A DNA stretch of 64,000 nucleotides from Theobroma cacao (taxonomy: Eukaryota > Streptophyta > Magnoliopsida > Malvales > Malvaceae): the NCBI RefSeq assembly GCF_000208745.1, contig NC_030856.1, forward strand, positions 6,936,448-7,000,447, written 5' to 3'. This document shows, piece by piece, positions 46,001 through 57,442 of this stretch. Below the pieces are notes generated by a model. The model was given only the letters and a program-made list of their open reading frames with translations, did no database searches and was not told where the DNA came from. The position numbers and the translations under genes are program-made. Within the stretch, counting starts at the first letter, position 1. Each line of letters begins with the position of its first letter.

Positions 46001-47040
46001 CCTTTCATACAGTTGTTTCTCAATAGATTGGACGTAGTCTTCACTCAACAAAGTTAATTAATTGTCATATGAACCCTTAGCTCACGTTAATCCCTTTTCT
46101 TACGTATGAAAAAATATATATATATATATATATAGATATATATGTAATTTTTGAATAATTAATTCAACAATAAGGATCAAATCTATACTTCAACCCTTTT
46201 ATCCTTATTCTTTCCGTGCATAACAAAAAATTATTAAAGAGACCATTTTTATTATGCCATCCATAAATTTGATAAAATCTAACACAAAATATGGATTCAT
46301 GCATGCTCACACGACAACTTTTGATTACTTATTGCATCAAGCTGAAATATGAGATTAGAAGAACCTATCTAAAAATTTAATTTAATGATGCTTATTGATG
46401 TATGACTGATGCTCATGTAATTTTTAAGCATTGAAATCAAGAGGAAGAAATGAAAAGGGAAATAGTGACAGAAGATGAAGAGAGGCAATTCATAAAGGAA
46501 TATCAAACAAGATGGGCAAATGCCGTGTTACAAAGGAAAGGCTTGAAGCGCCTTGACTGTTGTCTGCATGCATGTTAAAATCATACCATAAATACTTTTG
46601 TCTCCATTGACCCTTAACAACTTGAGCAAAGGGTCATTGTATAGCTTTCGAGAGTGAAGACTACGCCCAGTCTTTTGAGAAAAAAAAAAACTGTCCTTGA
46701 ATGACTTTTAAATAGGTGATTCAATGTGTGCCCTCAAATGTATTTAAGTATTTAATTTAATAATAATTATATAAACAAGAAACGCAGTAAAGAGAGAAAT
46801 GCACAAAGCCTAGTGGTGTAAGTATGAGATTACTGCATCAACTTGAAAATGGAAAGCCAAGTATAACAGTGTTTGTATAGGAGTAGAAAATGTCAACCCC
46901 TGCCCGACCCATCAAAAATGAGTTAGAATAAGGTTGATGCTAATACAGTACCCAATAATTTAATAATTTAATAATTTAATTGTTTTGAAAACATGAGTTA
47001 TTGAAATATTATTGAATGATTTATATAAACATATTAAAAT
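43066..47040. repeat. AT-rich spacer with duplicated blocks and a tandem duplication
   Basis: 43066-43830 shows no match or domain. 43840-44330 holds two tandem copies, about 244 bp apart, of a block beginning ATAAAACTTAAAACT(C/T)GACACG. 44400-45070 and 46150-46950 repeat the spacer seen at 33560-34400. 45590-45850 repeats 11560-11790. 45100-45340 contains a stretch of RLP leader. A (TA)n run lies at about 46114-46143. No gene recognised. Confidence 0.5.
43841..44330. repeat. Tandem duplication, two units of about 244 bp
   Basis: Unit 1 runs from about 43841 and unit 2 from about 44085. Shared words include TTAAAACTTGACACGTTTAG-like and AAAATTGTTAATATTCTA. The units have diverged, so this is not recent. 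Confidence 0.6.
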
Positions 47041-48270
47041 CAATGCTTGATGCAGTATACGTACCCATACTTATTAACATTCCATAACTGGTAACATACA
47101 GGGGCAACCCAATAAGCTCAAAAGTTTAAAGCGAAATATTCAAATGGGGCTTTTGTTAATTGAAATTAAAAAAATTATTAAAATTTTATTCTTCTAGCTT
47201 TTTTGAGATGCAAAATTTTTAATTAAACTTTTATAATGAAATTTTTTTAATATTTTTTTTTCAATTAATAATATAACCAATCCATTTAATCTTTCTTGAG
47301 ATATTATTGATCTTAAATAAGATTTTATTAATTTTAGTTTTGAAAAACTTTTTTCTCCTGAAGCAACACTTACTGAAATTGTTAACATTATTCTAAAAGC
47401 AATATATACATTTAGAAAAGAATCGAGTCTTCTTATATGATTAAGTATGTCAATTAGATTGTTTTCTTCCTGTATAATTTCTTTTAAAATTTTTAATTCT
47501 GAAAATAAATCTAAACTATCAATATCATAATAGTTATTATATTTTAAGGAACATTCAAGATTAAGGCAATATTATTTCAAACTATTATCATATAATGATT
47601 TCAACTTTTTACCTCTATATAGAAAACAAAAAAAATTGGTTTTATATATAGAAAAAAAATAACTGTTGAAAATAATTAAATGAGTTGATTGAAAATAAGA
47701 GAAATAAGTAAGAAAAAATTAATTGTTGGAGATGATTAAATACATATGACCGTTAGTTGATTGAAAATAAGAAAATAAGAAAATATAATTGAGAATTAAT
47801 AGCATTTTAGAAATAAGGAAGTGATAGAAAATTAAAATTTATTAGGCACATAATTAGAAAAATGAGAGAACAAATCATTTTATTAATTATTTTTACTTTT
47901 ATATATTTTAATTTTTATATATTTTTAATTTATTAATTTCTAATATATATATATATATAAAATCATAAATTTTTTAAAAAATTGAGACCCCCTAAATTGG
48001 GGGCCTAAAGCCCTTGCTTGGGTGGCTTCACCCAAAGGCCAGCCTTGGTAACATATCCAAAATATACATAAATCTAATGCTTTACTTCTCCATTACATAA
48101 ACAAGCAAGGTTCTTGCCATGTTCCAGAACAACTATTACACATTTAATCAAAGACTCACCTAAATATCAGACCCATCAAAAGGAGTAATTACATCAGGTA
48201 TGACAACACAGTTTTCCTTTGAGCCTATATCTTGTGTCACATTTTTCTTAACTTTATGATGCAATCCTAG
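47041..48270 (-). pseudogene. RAB3GAP2: RAB3GAP2 exon 2-3 remnant split by a hAT element
   Basis: Left of the hAT insertion, 47041-47098 matches the middle of exon 3 of copy A (CCCATACTTATTAACATTCC). Right of it, 48056-48150 matches the copy A intron between exons 2 and 3, and 48160-48270 is a degraded exon 2 (short stretches of the VCVVIPGVI region) with an intact GTGAGT donor. Heavily decayed. Intron-1 sequence continues from about 48290 to the LTR insertion. Confidence 0.6.
47099..48047 (-). mobile_element. Deleted hAT transposon, 949 bp, with 8-bp target duplication
   Basis: GTAACATA is repeated exactly on both sides (47091-47098 and 48048-48055). The ends are weakly inverted: CAGGGGCAACCC at the left, CAAGGCTGGCCT at the right (reverse complement). 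On the minus strand 47194-47388 encodes the C-terminal hAT dimerisation region (TISVSVASGEKSFSKLKLIK, SQERLNGLVILLIEKK). The rest of the transposase is absent, so the copy is non-autonomous. The GGCCAAGGCT-type end is common among plant zinc-finger hAT elements. Confidence 0.8.
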
Positions 48271-48652
48271 ATATTAAACAAATGAGTTCATTTTCAACCG
48301 TGATTTAATTCTAACTGATATCAACCTAATAACTTTAGATCCAACTCATGTTAACATAAGAAGACTTCATTCGACTCATCAGTTAAAAAGGCACATTCAA
48401 TACAAAACACACCAATTTTGTTCATTTCACTTTGCACTTTCTACAATTGTATCATTCATTGAAGATAAAATTAAAAAACTAAACACATAAATAAATCCAA
48501 CAATATTCAATAAATTGAAATTCATCAAGCTACAATTTTTATTGTTGCTTCTACTACTTGCTTCTAGAAGCTAAACACGCAAAAAGCAATAATTTTTTGA
48601 AGAATTAAAACTAAAAATGTAACTTATTTAGATAAGGAAATGCATAATTATA
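48271..48652. other. RAB3GAP2 intron-1 sequence left of the LTR insertion
   Basis: It matches 17948-18140, 12541-12840 and 22570-22920, and continues on the far side of the insertion at 53583. No gene. Confidence 0.5.
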
Positions 48653-48735
48653 CTTTTTGTAGACACCCATTGAAAATTAACCAAAAAAAATAAAAAATAA
48701 TATAATATAATAAAAAAAAAAGGGCTGAAGCACGC

Positions 48736-51333
48736 TGTAGTACCCTGTATTTTGATATGGTGGCTAATAAAGTTTACAGATGCCAATTGAGGTTGATTAC
48801 TAAGTTAAAAGGGTAATTCAGAAGTGAACCTGTGAAATCTCGACCTCTATAAACTTAACTAGAAGTAGACGCGATAATGAGGACCAGGGGTAATTTCGTA
48901 ATTTCTGTTGGTAGGCTCCTATGAGTGGGTTTTTTTTATGCTATTAAGGTCTACATAGGCCTAAGGAATGAATAAATTATGTTTATGATGGTAAATAAAT
49001 GAGGAAAATAAAAATAATCATAATTTCCACGGTAGGGGCAAAATGGTCATTTTGCACATCGACTCAAAATTTTAAGTTTTCTTAAACCCGAGTAGTTTAG
49101 ATCATTATGGACCTTGTCCCAGTGTCAAAAGAATAAAAATATTGCACAAAGGATAGGAAGAAGACAAAATGACCTTGTTAAAGGCATTTTGGTAATTACA
49201 TGATAAAATGGATAAACATAAGGCATAAATATCTAAGTTTCTAGCAAGTTCTTCAAATTTCCAACAACTTTTTCTTCTTCTTCTTCCTTTCTCATGTTTT
49301 CTTACCTTCCATGGGAGCTTGCTTTGAAATCTCCATAGATTTTCTCACGTTAACCCTAATTTTCATGCTTTTGTGCACCTTTTCGCAAAGTCCTTTGTGC
49401 TCTCTTACTCTTTTACCTTAAAACCCTCAAAAGCCTTTCCTTAATACTTTCTCTCACTAGTTGGACATTTTAGAGAGAGAAAGAGAGAGATTTTTCATAA
49501 GAATTCAAAAGCTTTTGAAAAGGAATTCAATTACAAAGCTACCAAGGTGAGTAATGAAACTAAGTTGATTTTTTTTTTAGTTGTTGAGAATGGCTAGTGG
49601 ATAGAATTGTGAGTGTTTTGTAGTTGATGTGGTCTATTCATTTTAGTGTGACTAGAATGGTGAAAATAGATAGTCACTTACTGGTAGTTGGAAGCTAGCT
49701 AGGAATAACTAGTAGAACATAATTTAGGAGATAGCTTTTAGAAATATGGTTATGTGGATTGAGTTGATTTGTGATGCTATTGTGTGTGTATAGGTTCCAA
49801 CAAGGCCTCACATGTCCATTTGGAGTGTTAGTTGAGGTTAGAGTCAAGCAAAAGAAACAACAAGACCGGTGAGTGAACTTGCATTTCAAAGTATTTTTGG
49901 GAATGTGAATGTGTTTGCACAAGACATTAAATGATTTTATCAAACTTTTCTTTAAAATGGGTGCCTTGGGAACAAGCCCTTGATAATTATCTTTGTGTTG
50001 TGATATGTGGCTATTATGGATTCATATACTGCTATATTATGTTGATATATATATACACGTATGAATATATTATTGTGTAATGATATTGACTCGGCTATGT
50101 GCGAGTAGGGAGTGCGCATAAGCCGATGATGACACGGTGATATGCGAGTAGGGAGTACGCATAACCCGGTGATGACCCAGCCATGTGCGAGTAGGGAGTG
50201 TGCATGAGCTGATAATGATGGGATGGTGTGCATGATGATGTTGGGTATATATAAATATACATATGTAAATATGTGTGTTATAGGAAGTTTATGAGTAAAG
50301 GTATATGGTTTTGCATATGTGAATCTTGCATGTTGAACTTTGAAAGTTGTTGAGTATTGTCAAATTGGTGTTCATTGCAACAAGGAATTTGGCTGTAGTG
50401 AAATGGATTCTCGTTGCCGCTAAAAATTCTCAGTGGTGGTGCAGTGCTGTCATTTTGACAGCAATTTTGACCACCTTTTGATCAGAACTGGGCAAAGTGG
50501 TAAACACTAAAGTCGTAGCCCTACCTCTTAGCTTTCTAATGACCTAACAAGCATGTCAATTGGACCTATGTAGTGGAAGATATGCTTTAAAAACTGAACC
50601 ATATGCAAACTAAGAATGCCTTTTACTGCAGTGAGAAACGTGCTGTCACGTTGTTACCTTGCTCGGGTTCTGATATAATTTCCTTCACTCTCTTATCTTC
50701 ATGATTGAGCATGGGTCTTTGCAATACTAAAATTCCACTGATCAATGTCCAAAACAAGGGGATTTAAGAAAGAAATTAAACCAAATTGCATTGTTTTCAA
50801 AACAAGTGCATCATGATTTCCAAATTCTTCCTATTGATTGCTTGTTCTCTTATTATGTTCACTCACTAAGCTTTATGCTCACATTTTTAAAATTCATGTT
50901 TTCAAATTTGGAGGTAGTTGGAACCTAGTTTGAGTTGCACACATATGTTTGTCTTCTTGGTAAGTACTATGGCATCTCAGTAGCTGCACCTTCACTATGG
51001 TCACTCCGCTGGAAGTCTAGAGTCCTTTTCGTTGAACATATATACCTTGATGTAAATTGTTAAGATATATATATCTTAAGCACTAGACGTTTATGTTGAT
51101 TAATGTTGCCACTACGAGATGGCACGAATGACATTATTTGAATCATAAATGTGAACATATGGTTTTGATGGAAAAGTATTGAAATACTTGTTGATAAAAA
51201 TTATGGAATACGGTTGTAAGAACGAGTGATAAAATCGATGAATAGAGTCACATAAATAGGCTTGCTTAGGCTTAGTGGGCTATGCCCATTGGGCCCATGC
51301 GCCAGTCATGGCTCTAAAATTTGGGCTGTGACA
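48736..51333. mobile_element. Nested LTR-type insertion, 2598 bp
   Basis: It begins TGTAGTACCCTG, ends GGGCTGTGACA and is flanked by CACGC on both sides (48731-48735 and 51334-51338). The outer element resumes exactly across it. No coding domain is visible. A pyrimidine-rich stretch and the long size fit a solo LTR of a Ty3/gypsy element. It contains three tandem 43-bp units at 50092-50220. Confidence 0.65.
50092..50220. repeat. Three 43-bp tandem repeats
   Basis: Units start at 50092, 50135 and 50178, each with the core GCGAGTAGGGAGT(G/A). They lie inside the nested LTR. They have no spacers, so this is not a CRISPR-like array. Confidence 0.85.
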
Positions 51334-53582
51334 CACGCTTGGTCTCCGTTTTCAACAAAATACAGAGCATTAAATGCTCATCCGGCGGTCGAGATTTGAA
51401 GATCATTTCCAGCGGATTTGCTGTTGACTTGAAGGCCACCCATCCGAGATTCATGTTGAATGGAGCATGATTACCTCCTTTGGTTGTCCAAAAATTTGGA
51501 CAACCAAGTTCTATAAGAACCCTAAAATTCTGAGGCTGGAGAAATCTTGAAGGCTAGAAAACGTAGCAAAAAAAAAATCAGAGAGAAAACGATCCAAAAA
51601 ACCCAATTTTTCAAAACAAAAAAAAAAACACAAAAACCACCACAAATCCTAAACCTCTAGCAGTTGGAACCACAACCCACAACAATACAAAAAATCAAAA
51701 ATCAAAAAAATAAATACAAAAAAACACAAAAAAAGAAAAAAAAATGAGAGGGGTAGTGGGTAGTGAGGGATTGGCGTTTTTGGGCTTTCTAGGGACAGTC
51801 TGGATCTTTAGAGCGCCGACTAAAGGAGAGTGGAAGCCAAGATTTTCCGGTTTGGTATATCGGTCATCGGCAAAGGGGGTAAGAGGTCCGGTCTAGGCAG
51901 AGAAAGGGAGGTTTTGGGGTCTAGGTCCGTCGATCTGTGGTGGTAGGGAGAGTATAGGAGAGGGTGCAGCTGTCGGAGTAAAGGAAAAGAGGGAATCTTT
52001 GGGTGCGGTACTAGTAGGAAAAGAGGAGGTTCTTGGGTGCGTCGCCGGTAAGAGAGGAAAGAGGGGTTACCGCCAGTCAGTTAGATAGGCAAAAGAGGAA
52101 GGTTTTGAGTGAGGAAAGAGAGCTGGTGAAAGAGAAGAGGAAAATAGTTAGATAAAAAAGGAGAGTTGCTGCTGGAGCTCCAGATTGGAGTGTTTTAGGA
52201 AGCACGGTGGGCTGAGGACACGGGCTTGGGTGCTTCCAAACAAATCAATTATTTTGGGTTATTGTCCAAGCCCAAACAAGGTAAGATCTTTTCTTTTATT
52301 GTTTACATGGACATATTAACTGACCCAATATTGAGTTGGGAAGTATTGGAAGTTGAAAATAATTTATAAATAGGATGATTTTTGCTAAATAGAGTATACA
52401 TAAATAAAAAGTAAATCTATAAATCAAAATACCTTGTGAGGATATATTTAGTTAAGGTAAGAATATATATAATAAATAGATAAATATAATAGATAAAAAT
52501 TAGATACATGATAAAAATTATAAAAAAAATGAAATGATTATTTTGAGTTATCCAATAATAGAATTTCACCTTAAAAAAAGGCAAAGAGTTGCCTCTTTAG
52601 GGTGGATTTCTTGGGTGCGGAGTTCGAGATGAATTTTCACCGAAGCGTCGGGATAAATTCGGATTCTATACTCCAAAACCTATTAACTCAAATAATCGTT
52701 GTTAAAAAATAATATATATTAAAAAATAAATTTACATAAAGTTCGAGACAAATTCTCACCGAAGCATCAGAATGAATCCGAATTCTATACTCTAATACCC
52801 ATTAACTCAAATAATCATTGTAAAAAAATAATATACATTAAAAAATATATATATAATAATAAACAATAGTAAATATATGAACAAGGTAATAAATCATCTT
52901 AAGCTATTAAACATATAATTGAATGAATTATGAACCAACTAAACTAATAAATGCGTTCATGTAGATATCATCATTTTATCTTGTCATAAGCATGCCACAT
53001 CTATCTTATCAATGGGGTGGGAATTACGATGATGAGATTTTCTCGGAGAACTCGTAGAGACGAGTTCTTCTCGAAGATATATCTAGGTGAGAAAAACTTC
53101 GAGATTTCACCAAAGCGTTGGGATAGTCTATGAATGATTTTTCAATAAAATATTACTGACCCCATCATTTAAAATTGAACAAGTCATAACATAATTTTAT
53201 GATTGCATCATGCGCACCCACGAAACCGAATAAAAGACTCAATCAGCTAATAAGCAAAGATTAAGGAAACATAGGAATAAAATCAATGTGGGCTACAATA
53301 GGATAACTTAAGATTAAATGGTACCGTTCGTGGAATGGGAGCCACGGAGGTGCTAACTCTTCTCTGTGTATAACCGCACTCTCGAACCCATCTCTAAAAA
53401 TCGTAGATTAGTTCTCGTTCTTTCGACGAATATAAAATTAATTTAAGATTTCGTCTATTAGAACCGAGTTACTAGGTGACCAATCGCACCTAGAAAAGAC
53501 GATTTGTGGCAACTCCTAATTATTTTATTTTCGCCTACGTCTAGCAGTCGGGTTCCTAGACCCGGCATGTTACGACACTTTT

Positions 53583-53726
53583 ATATGAAGTAATTAACAT
53601 TATATTCCAGTCAATGTTCATTTAATCAATTACATAATTTTGCTATAAAGCAACCTCCAAAGCAAATAGCAATAACAACCAAACCAAGATGAATCAAAAA
53701 AGACATAAAAGAAAAGGAAAAATTAC
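53583..53726. other. RAB3GAP2 intron-1 sequence right of the LTR insertion
   Basis: It matches 18130-18246 and 22920-23052, ending at the exon 1 donor. Confidence 0.6.
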
Positions 53727-53873
53727 CTGTCTATGAATCAAATCACCACGCAAAGAGTAAACCAACACGAACCCTCAAGAGGTCCCAACTGCAATCACTT
53801 TAATCTCATCGAAAAGTCTTCGCAGACGATGCAGCCAACATCCGTCAAAGTGATGGTGGCTCTGCTTCGACAT
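53727..53873 (-). pseudogene. RAB3GAP2: RAB3GAP2 exon 1 fragment
   Basis: The ATG at 53873 gives MSKQSHHHF, then a frameshift. About 200 bp of the exon (KEGWLAP... to ITAIEWLV) are deleted, and the 3' part (FDEIKVIAVGTS, then a TGA) ends at the normal HRQ/GT donor. The TGA after GTS is shared with copy A but not with copy B. It lies about 490 bp downstream of psiRLP6. Confidence 0.75.
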
Positions 53874-54360
53874 TGGCACCAGGCTTTCGGCTCTTGTCTC
53901 TTGGCAACTGAGATTACGGATCGGAAAGGAAAGTTGGTGACTTATTGTGGGGTCCATGTGTAAAGTAGCAAACAAAATTCAAAAAATTAATTAAAAAAAG
54001 AGTAAAAAAAGCATTGGAACATTTTTATTTAGTCTTGCATATTACAACATTTTCAATACAAATCCTAAATTCAGAAAAAAAATTCTTCAAAACTAGTCTT
54101 TTCCATATAAAACTTCAGATAAAAGCTGCTGAACATGAAACGCAAATTATCCACTAAGAACATGTAGAATTGTTCAAATCACTGCCATGGAAAAGCCAGA
54201 TGGTAGAGAAGCAGGGTGCATTAGATTCAGTACGAAGGCCACCCTGACAAGTAGAAAAAAAGAAAGGAAAAATCAATTGTAGATTACAAAAGCAATAAGA
54301 ACTTTGTTGTAATTCTACTTTGGCAAAAAAAACTCACCTATGCATGATGTGGATGTAGTG
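53874..54360 (-). other. psiRLP6 3' UTR and intron, RAB3GAP2 leader
   Basis: Intron at 54244-54337 with donor GTGAGT after CATGCATAG and acceptor ACTTGTCAG. AT-rich flank and a RAB3GAP2-type leader (TTGGCAACTGAGATTACGG) follow, with a short unrelated insertion between leader and ATG. Confidence 0.6.
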
Positions 54361-57300
54361 CTAGTTTCGTCTTCCTCTGTTTCTGCGAATCCACTTAGTA
54401 ACAATGTTTTGCCAATCTGTCTCAACCATTCTGATAACCACCATGGTCTTCCTGTTGTGAACACAATGTATCCCATGCTCAATCCTAACACCACTCCACA
54501 TCCATAGCCCATCATTACAACTTTCCAAATAAAGGCTATTTCAAAACCTTCATCTTCCTTAGGCATTGGTACCGGCAGTTTTGGCTCCTCATCGTTGCCA
54601 CATTGCTTTGACAGTGGGAGGCCACACAATCTCAAGTTTCTGCTATAAGAATCATTCTCAAAAGTATCAAATTGCTTCCCATGGGGAATTGGTCCCACAA
54701 GAGCATTTTGTGAAAGATTTGACACTGCAAGGAATGTCAGATTCGTCAATTGGGAAGGAATTCTACCACCAAGCTTGTTTGACGAGAGATCTAATGATTC
54801 AAGTGCAATCGTGTTTCCGAAAGATGGTGGGATAGGACCAGTCAAGTTGTTGTTAGACAAGTTGAGTGCTTGGAGCGAAATAAGTTCCCGAGTTCCTTAG
54901 GAATTTGTCCACTGAATAAATTGTTCGAAAAGTCTAGGGATGTAAAAATGATTAAGGTTTTCACCAACTCAATCTCCATTCTTTTTGTTGTTATATTTAC
55001 AGCAGTTTGGTGATAGTCATAAGCATACATAATTTGAGCATTCGGATTCTTGTACAAGAATGACTCCGAAGATCTGTCTTTAGGTACATCTTTCATTGCT
55101 CTCAAATTGTGAAAGAATTTTGCTGGCAAGGGGCCAAAGAGCTCATTGTGTGAGAGATCAATTATTTGCAATGCAGAAAAGTTAGAAGAAGCTATAGAAT
55201 TGGGCATCGGACCATGCAATCTATTGGATCGCAAAATAAGAACTCGCAACCTTGGCAGTGAACTTAACCAATAGGGAAAGGTATCAGTTAACTTGTTCCT
55301 TAAATTCAAAACTTCTAAAGAACTACAATTTGCCAAGGATCGCGGTAGTAATCCTTCCAATTGGTTGTCATTGAGGAGAAGATTTCTTAACAAATTATTT
55401 GCAAAAGAATCAGGGACTTTGCCATAAAAATTATTCATCTCCAAATTCATGATCGTGAGAGCATAGCTGAAATTTCCAAGACAATCTGGAATAGTTCCAA
55501 TCGAGTTATTTCTAGATTAATCAAGAACCATAAGCGAACTCCAATTGCAAATCAATTGAGGGATATTTTCGGTCATTTTATTCTTCGAAATTAAGAATAC
55601 AACCAAAACTTGTGTTAGATTTGGATTTTGAAGATTCAAGCACGTTGAGAGAATCGGCCCTTGAAGCATGTTGGACTGAAGGTCAAGAACTTGAATATTC
55701 TTTCCGGCTGGAAATTGCTCCAAGGTGGTCAGAAAGTTGTAAGAAAGGTTCAACACACTCAATCGTTCCCACCCTTCTGCTTCCCATTTGGAAATTCTAC
55801 CATGAATCTTGTTATTGGAAAGATCTAAAAGCTCCAAAGTTGATGTTCGAAAGAAACTTGGGAACTGTCTTATGCTACAAGAAGAGAATGACACTTTAAC
55901 AAGTTGAGGGAAGGAATAGTTAACATCATTGCCGCTTGTGCTTAAAGATAGTAAACTATTATTTGAAAGATGAAGATCCGTACGATTTTTGAGTTTTGCA
56001 AGCATATTTGACCTGATGACACCACTCAAGTTGTTTGAGGAAAGATCAAGCGTTTCAAGGCTCACAAGATCAAAAAAGGAATTTGGTATTGATCCATGAA
56101 TGTCATTAGAACTCAAATCAATATATTCAAGAGAATTAGGCTTCTGAATTTGGTCAATTGGACCAGTGAGCTTGTTATAGCTGAGATCTAACCTTCTCAA
56201 AGATAGCAAAGTAAACAGCCAAGATGGTACTCCACCACTTATAAGGTTATTGTTAATGCTAATATCTTCTAGCAATTGAAGCTCACTAACATGATTTGGT
56301 AGGGAACCTTCTAATCGATTATGTGACAAATCCAGGTGGGTAAGTTCTGTGAGGTTGAACATAGTTGTTGGAAGTTGACCACAAAAATTGCAGAAAGAAA
56401 ATGACAAAAAAGTCAATTTATTAAGGTTTCCAAAAGTATCAGGAATCTGTCCTCCAAAATCATTTCTTGAAAAATCTAGAAAGATGATTTGAGTGAGATT
56501 TCCAAATGATGCGGGAATTGACCCTCTAAAACGGCAAAAGGAAAGGTCCAACAACTTAATGGCATTACTCAAGTCTGTCTTAGGGAGATAACCTGTGAGA
56601 TTTTGATTCCAACCTAAATCTATGTGCTGGAGGTATGGAAGGCTAAACACTTCACTTGAAAGTTCTCCATCTAGTTGACAATCAGTAAGACTCAAGCTTT
56701 CCAGAGATGGAGTCAAGTTCATAAAGGAAGGAATTGCAGCATCAGACATATCTACAGAGTCAATGATAAAGTTTCTTAATTCAGTTAAGTTGCGTGCAAG
56801 CATGTCAAAACCTTGACTATCAAATCTCAAGTTGAGATAACCATTCCTTGAAAGATCGAGTGAAACCAATTTTGACAGGAGACTGATTTCATATGGGATT
56901 AAGTCACATAATGAATTAGAAGAGAGATTAAGATGGGTCAAACTCACAGATTGATGAAATAACTCCGAAGAGATAGAGCCATTGAAATTGTTGTGAGCAA
57001 GGTTGAGTCGTTAGAGTTCTTGAAGGTGGAAGAGGCTGCTGTTTTCAAGAAGAGAGCCATGAAGGTTGTTGGAACTAAGATCGAGCCATTGAAGTCTTTG
57101 AAGGTGGAAGAGGCTGCTGTTCACAGGGAGAGTGCCGTTAAGGCAACTGTTACTAAGGTCGATGCCAATGACATGACCCGTCCCCATGTTGCAACTGACT
57201 CCATCCCATGAACAACAATCCGTGCTTTCATTCCAAGAATTTGTCCTTGGGTAATCATCACAATAATCATCCAGAGAAGTGGTGTTTTTGAATTCAAGCA

Positions 57301-57442
57301 AGGCAGCTCTCTGTTCTTGGAGGCAGAAATGAGCTGAATGAAGAGAAGAGGAAGGGAAACTCAATGAACAATGGAGCTGGAAATACAAGAGCGCTAAAAG
57401 CGGGCAAAGGATTTGGAACAACAACCTAAATACCCTTCCCAT
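54361..57442 (-). pseudogene. psiRLP6: full-length RLP with two stops and two frameshifts
   Basis: The start MGRVFRLLFQILCPLLALLY at 57442 is in a good signal peptide. N-cap cysteines are present (STDCCSWDGVSC), as is the duplicated N-terminal LRR. Lesions in order: CAA to TAA at 57011-57013 (after FHLQEL); a TAA at 55517-55519 where the paralogues have DLSRNN; a 1-bp loss near 54886 (LGEL becomes LGNLFRSK...); and a 1-bp loss near 54435 just after TTGRPWW, which sends the tail into another frame ending at 54315. The island is a third type (DVPKDRSSESFLYKNPNAQI). Four separate open pieces remain: 57011-57442, 55517-56947, 54842-55450 and 54315-54860. It is clearly dead as a receptor gene. Confidence 0.92.

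Larger units (their letters stand above)
48658..53577. mobile_element. LTR-type insertion (probable solo LTR) carrying a nested second one
   Basis: It begins TGTAGACACCC, ends GTTACGACA and is flanked by the direct repeat CTTTT (48653-48657 and 53578-53582). The sister sequence near 22906 reads through TTCTACTTTTATATGAAG, the unoccupied site. Without the nested element it is about 2.3 kb. I find no second copy of its start, no primer-binding site and no gag-pol, so a solo LTR is likeliest. The end region (GGTGCTAACTCTTCT, TAGACCCGGCATG) is reminiscent of Ty3/gypsy (Tat/Ogre-like) LTRs, but I would not insist on that. Two direct repeats of about 119 bp lie at 52622-52740 and 52741-52850. Confidence 0.65.

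Noticed and set aside
50092..50220. Short regular repeats as a CRISPR-like array
   Set aside because: The units abut without spacers, are diverged, and lie in a plant LTR.
49695..50233. Minus-strand open frames in the nested LTR
   Set aside because: They run through tandem repeats and AT-rich sequence with no retroelement domain.
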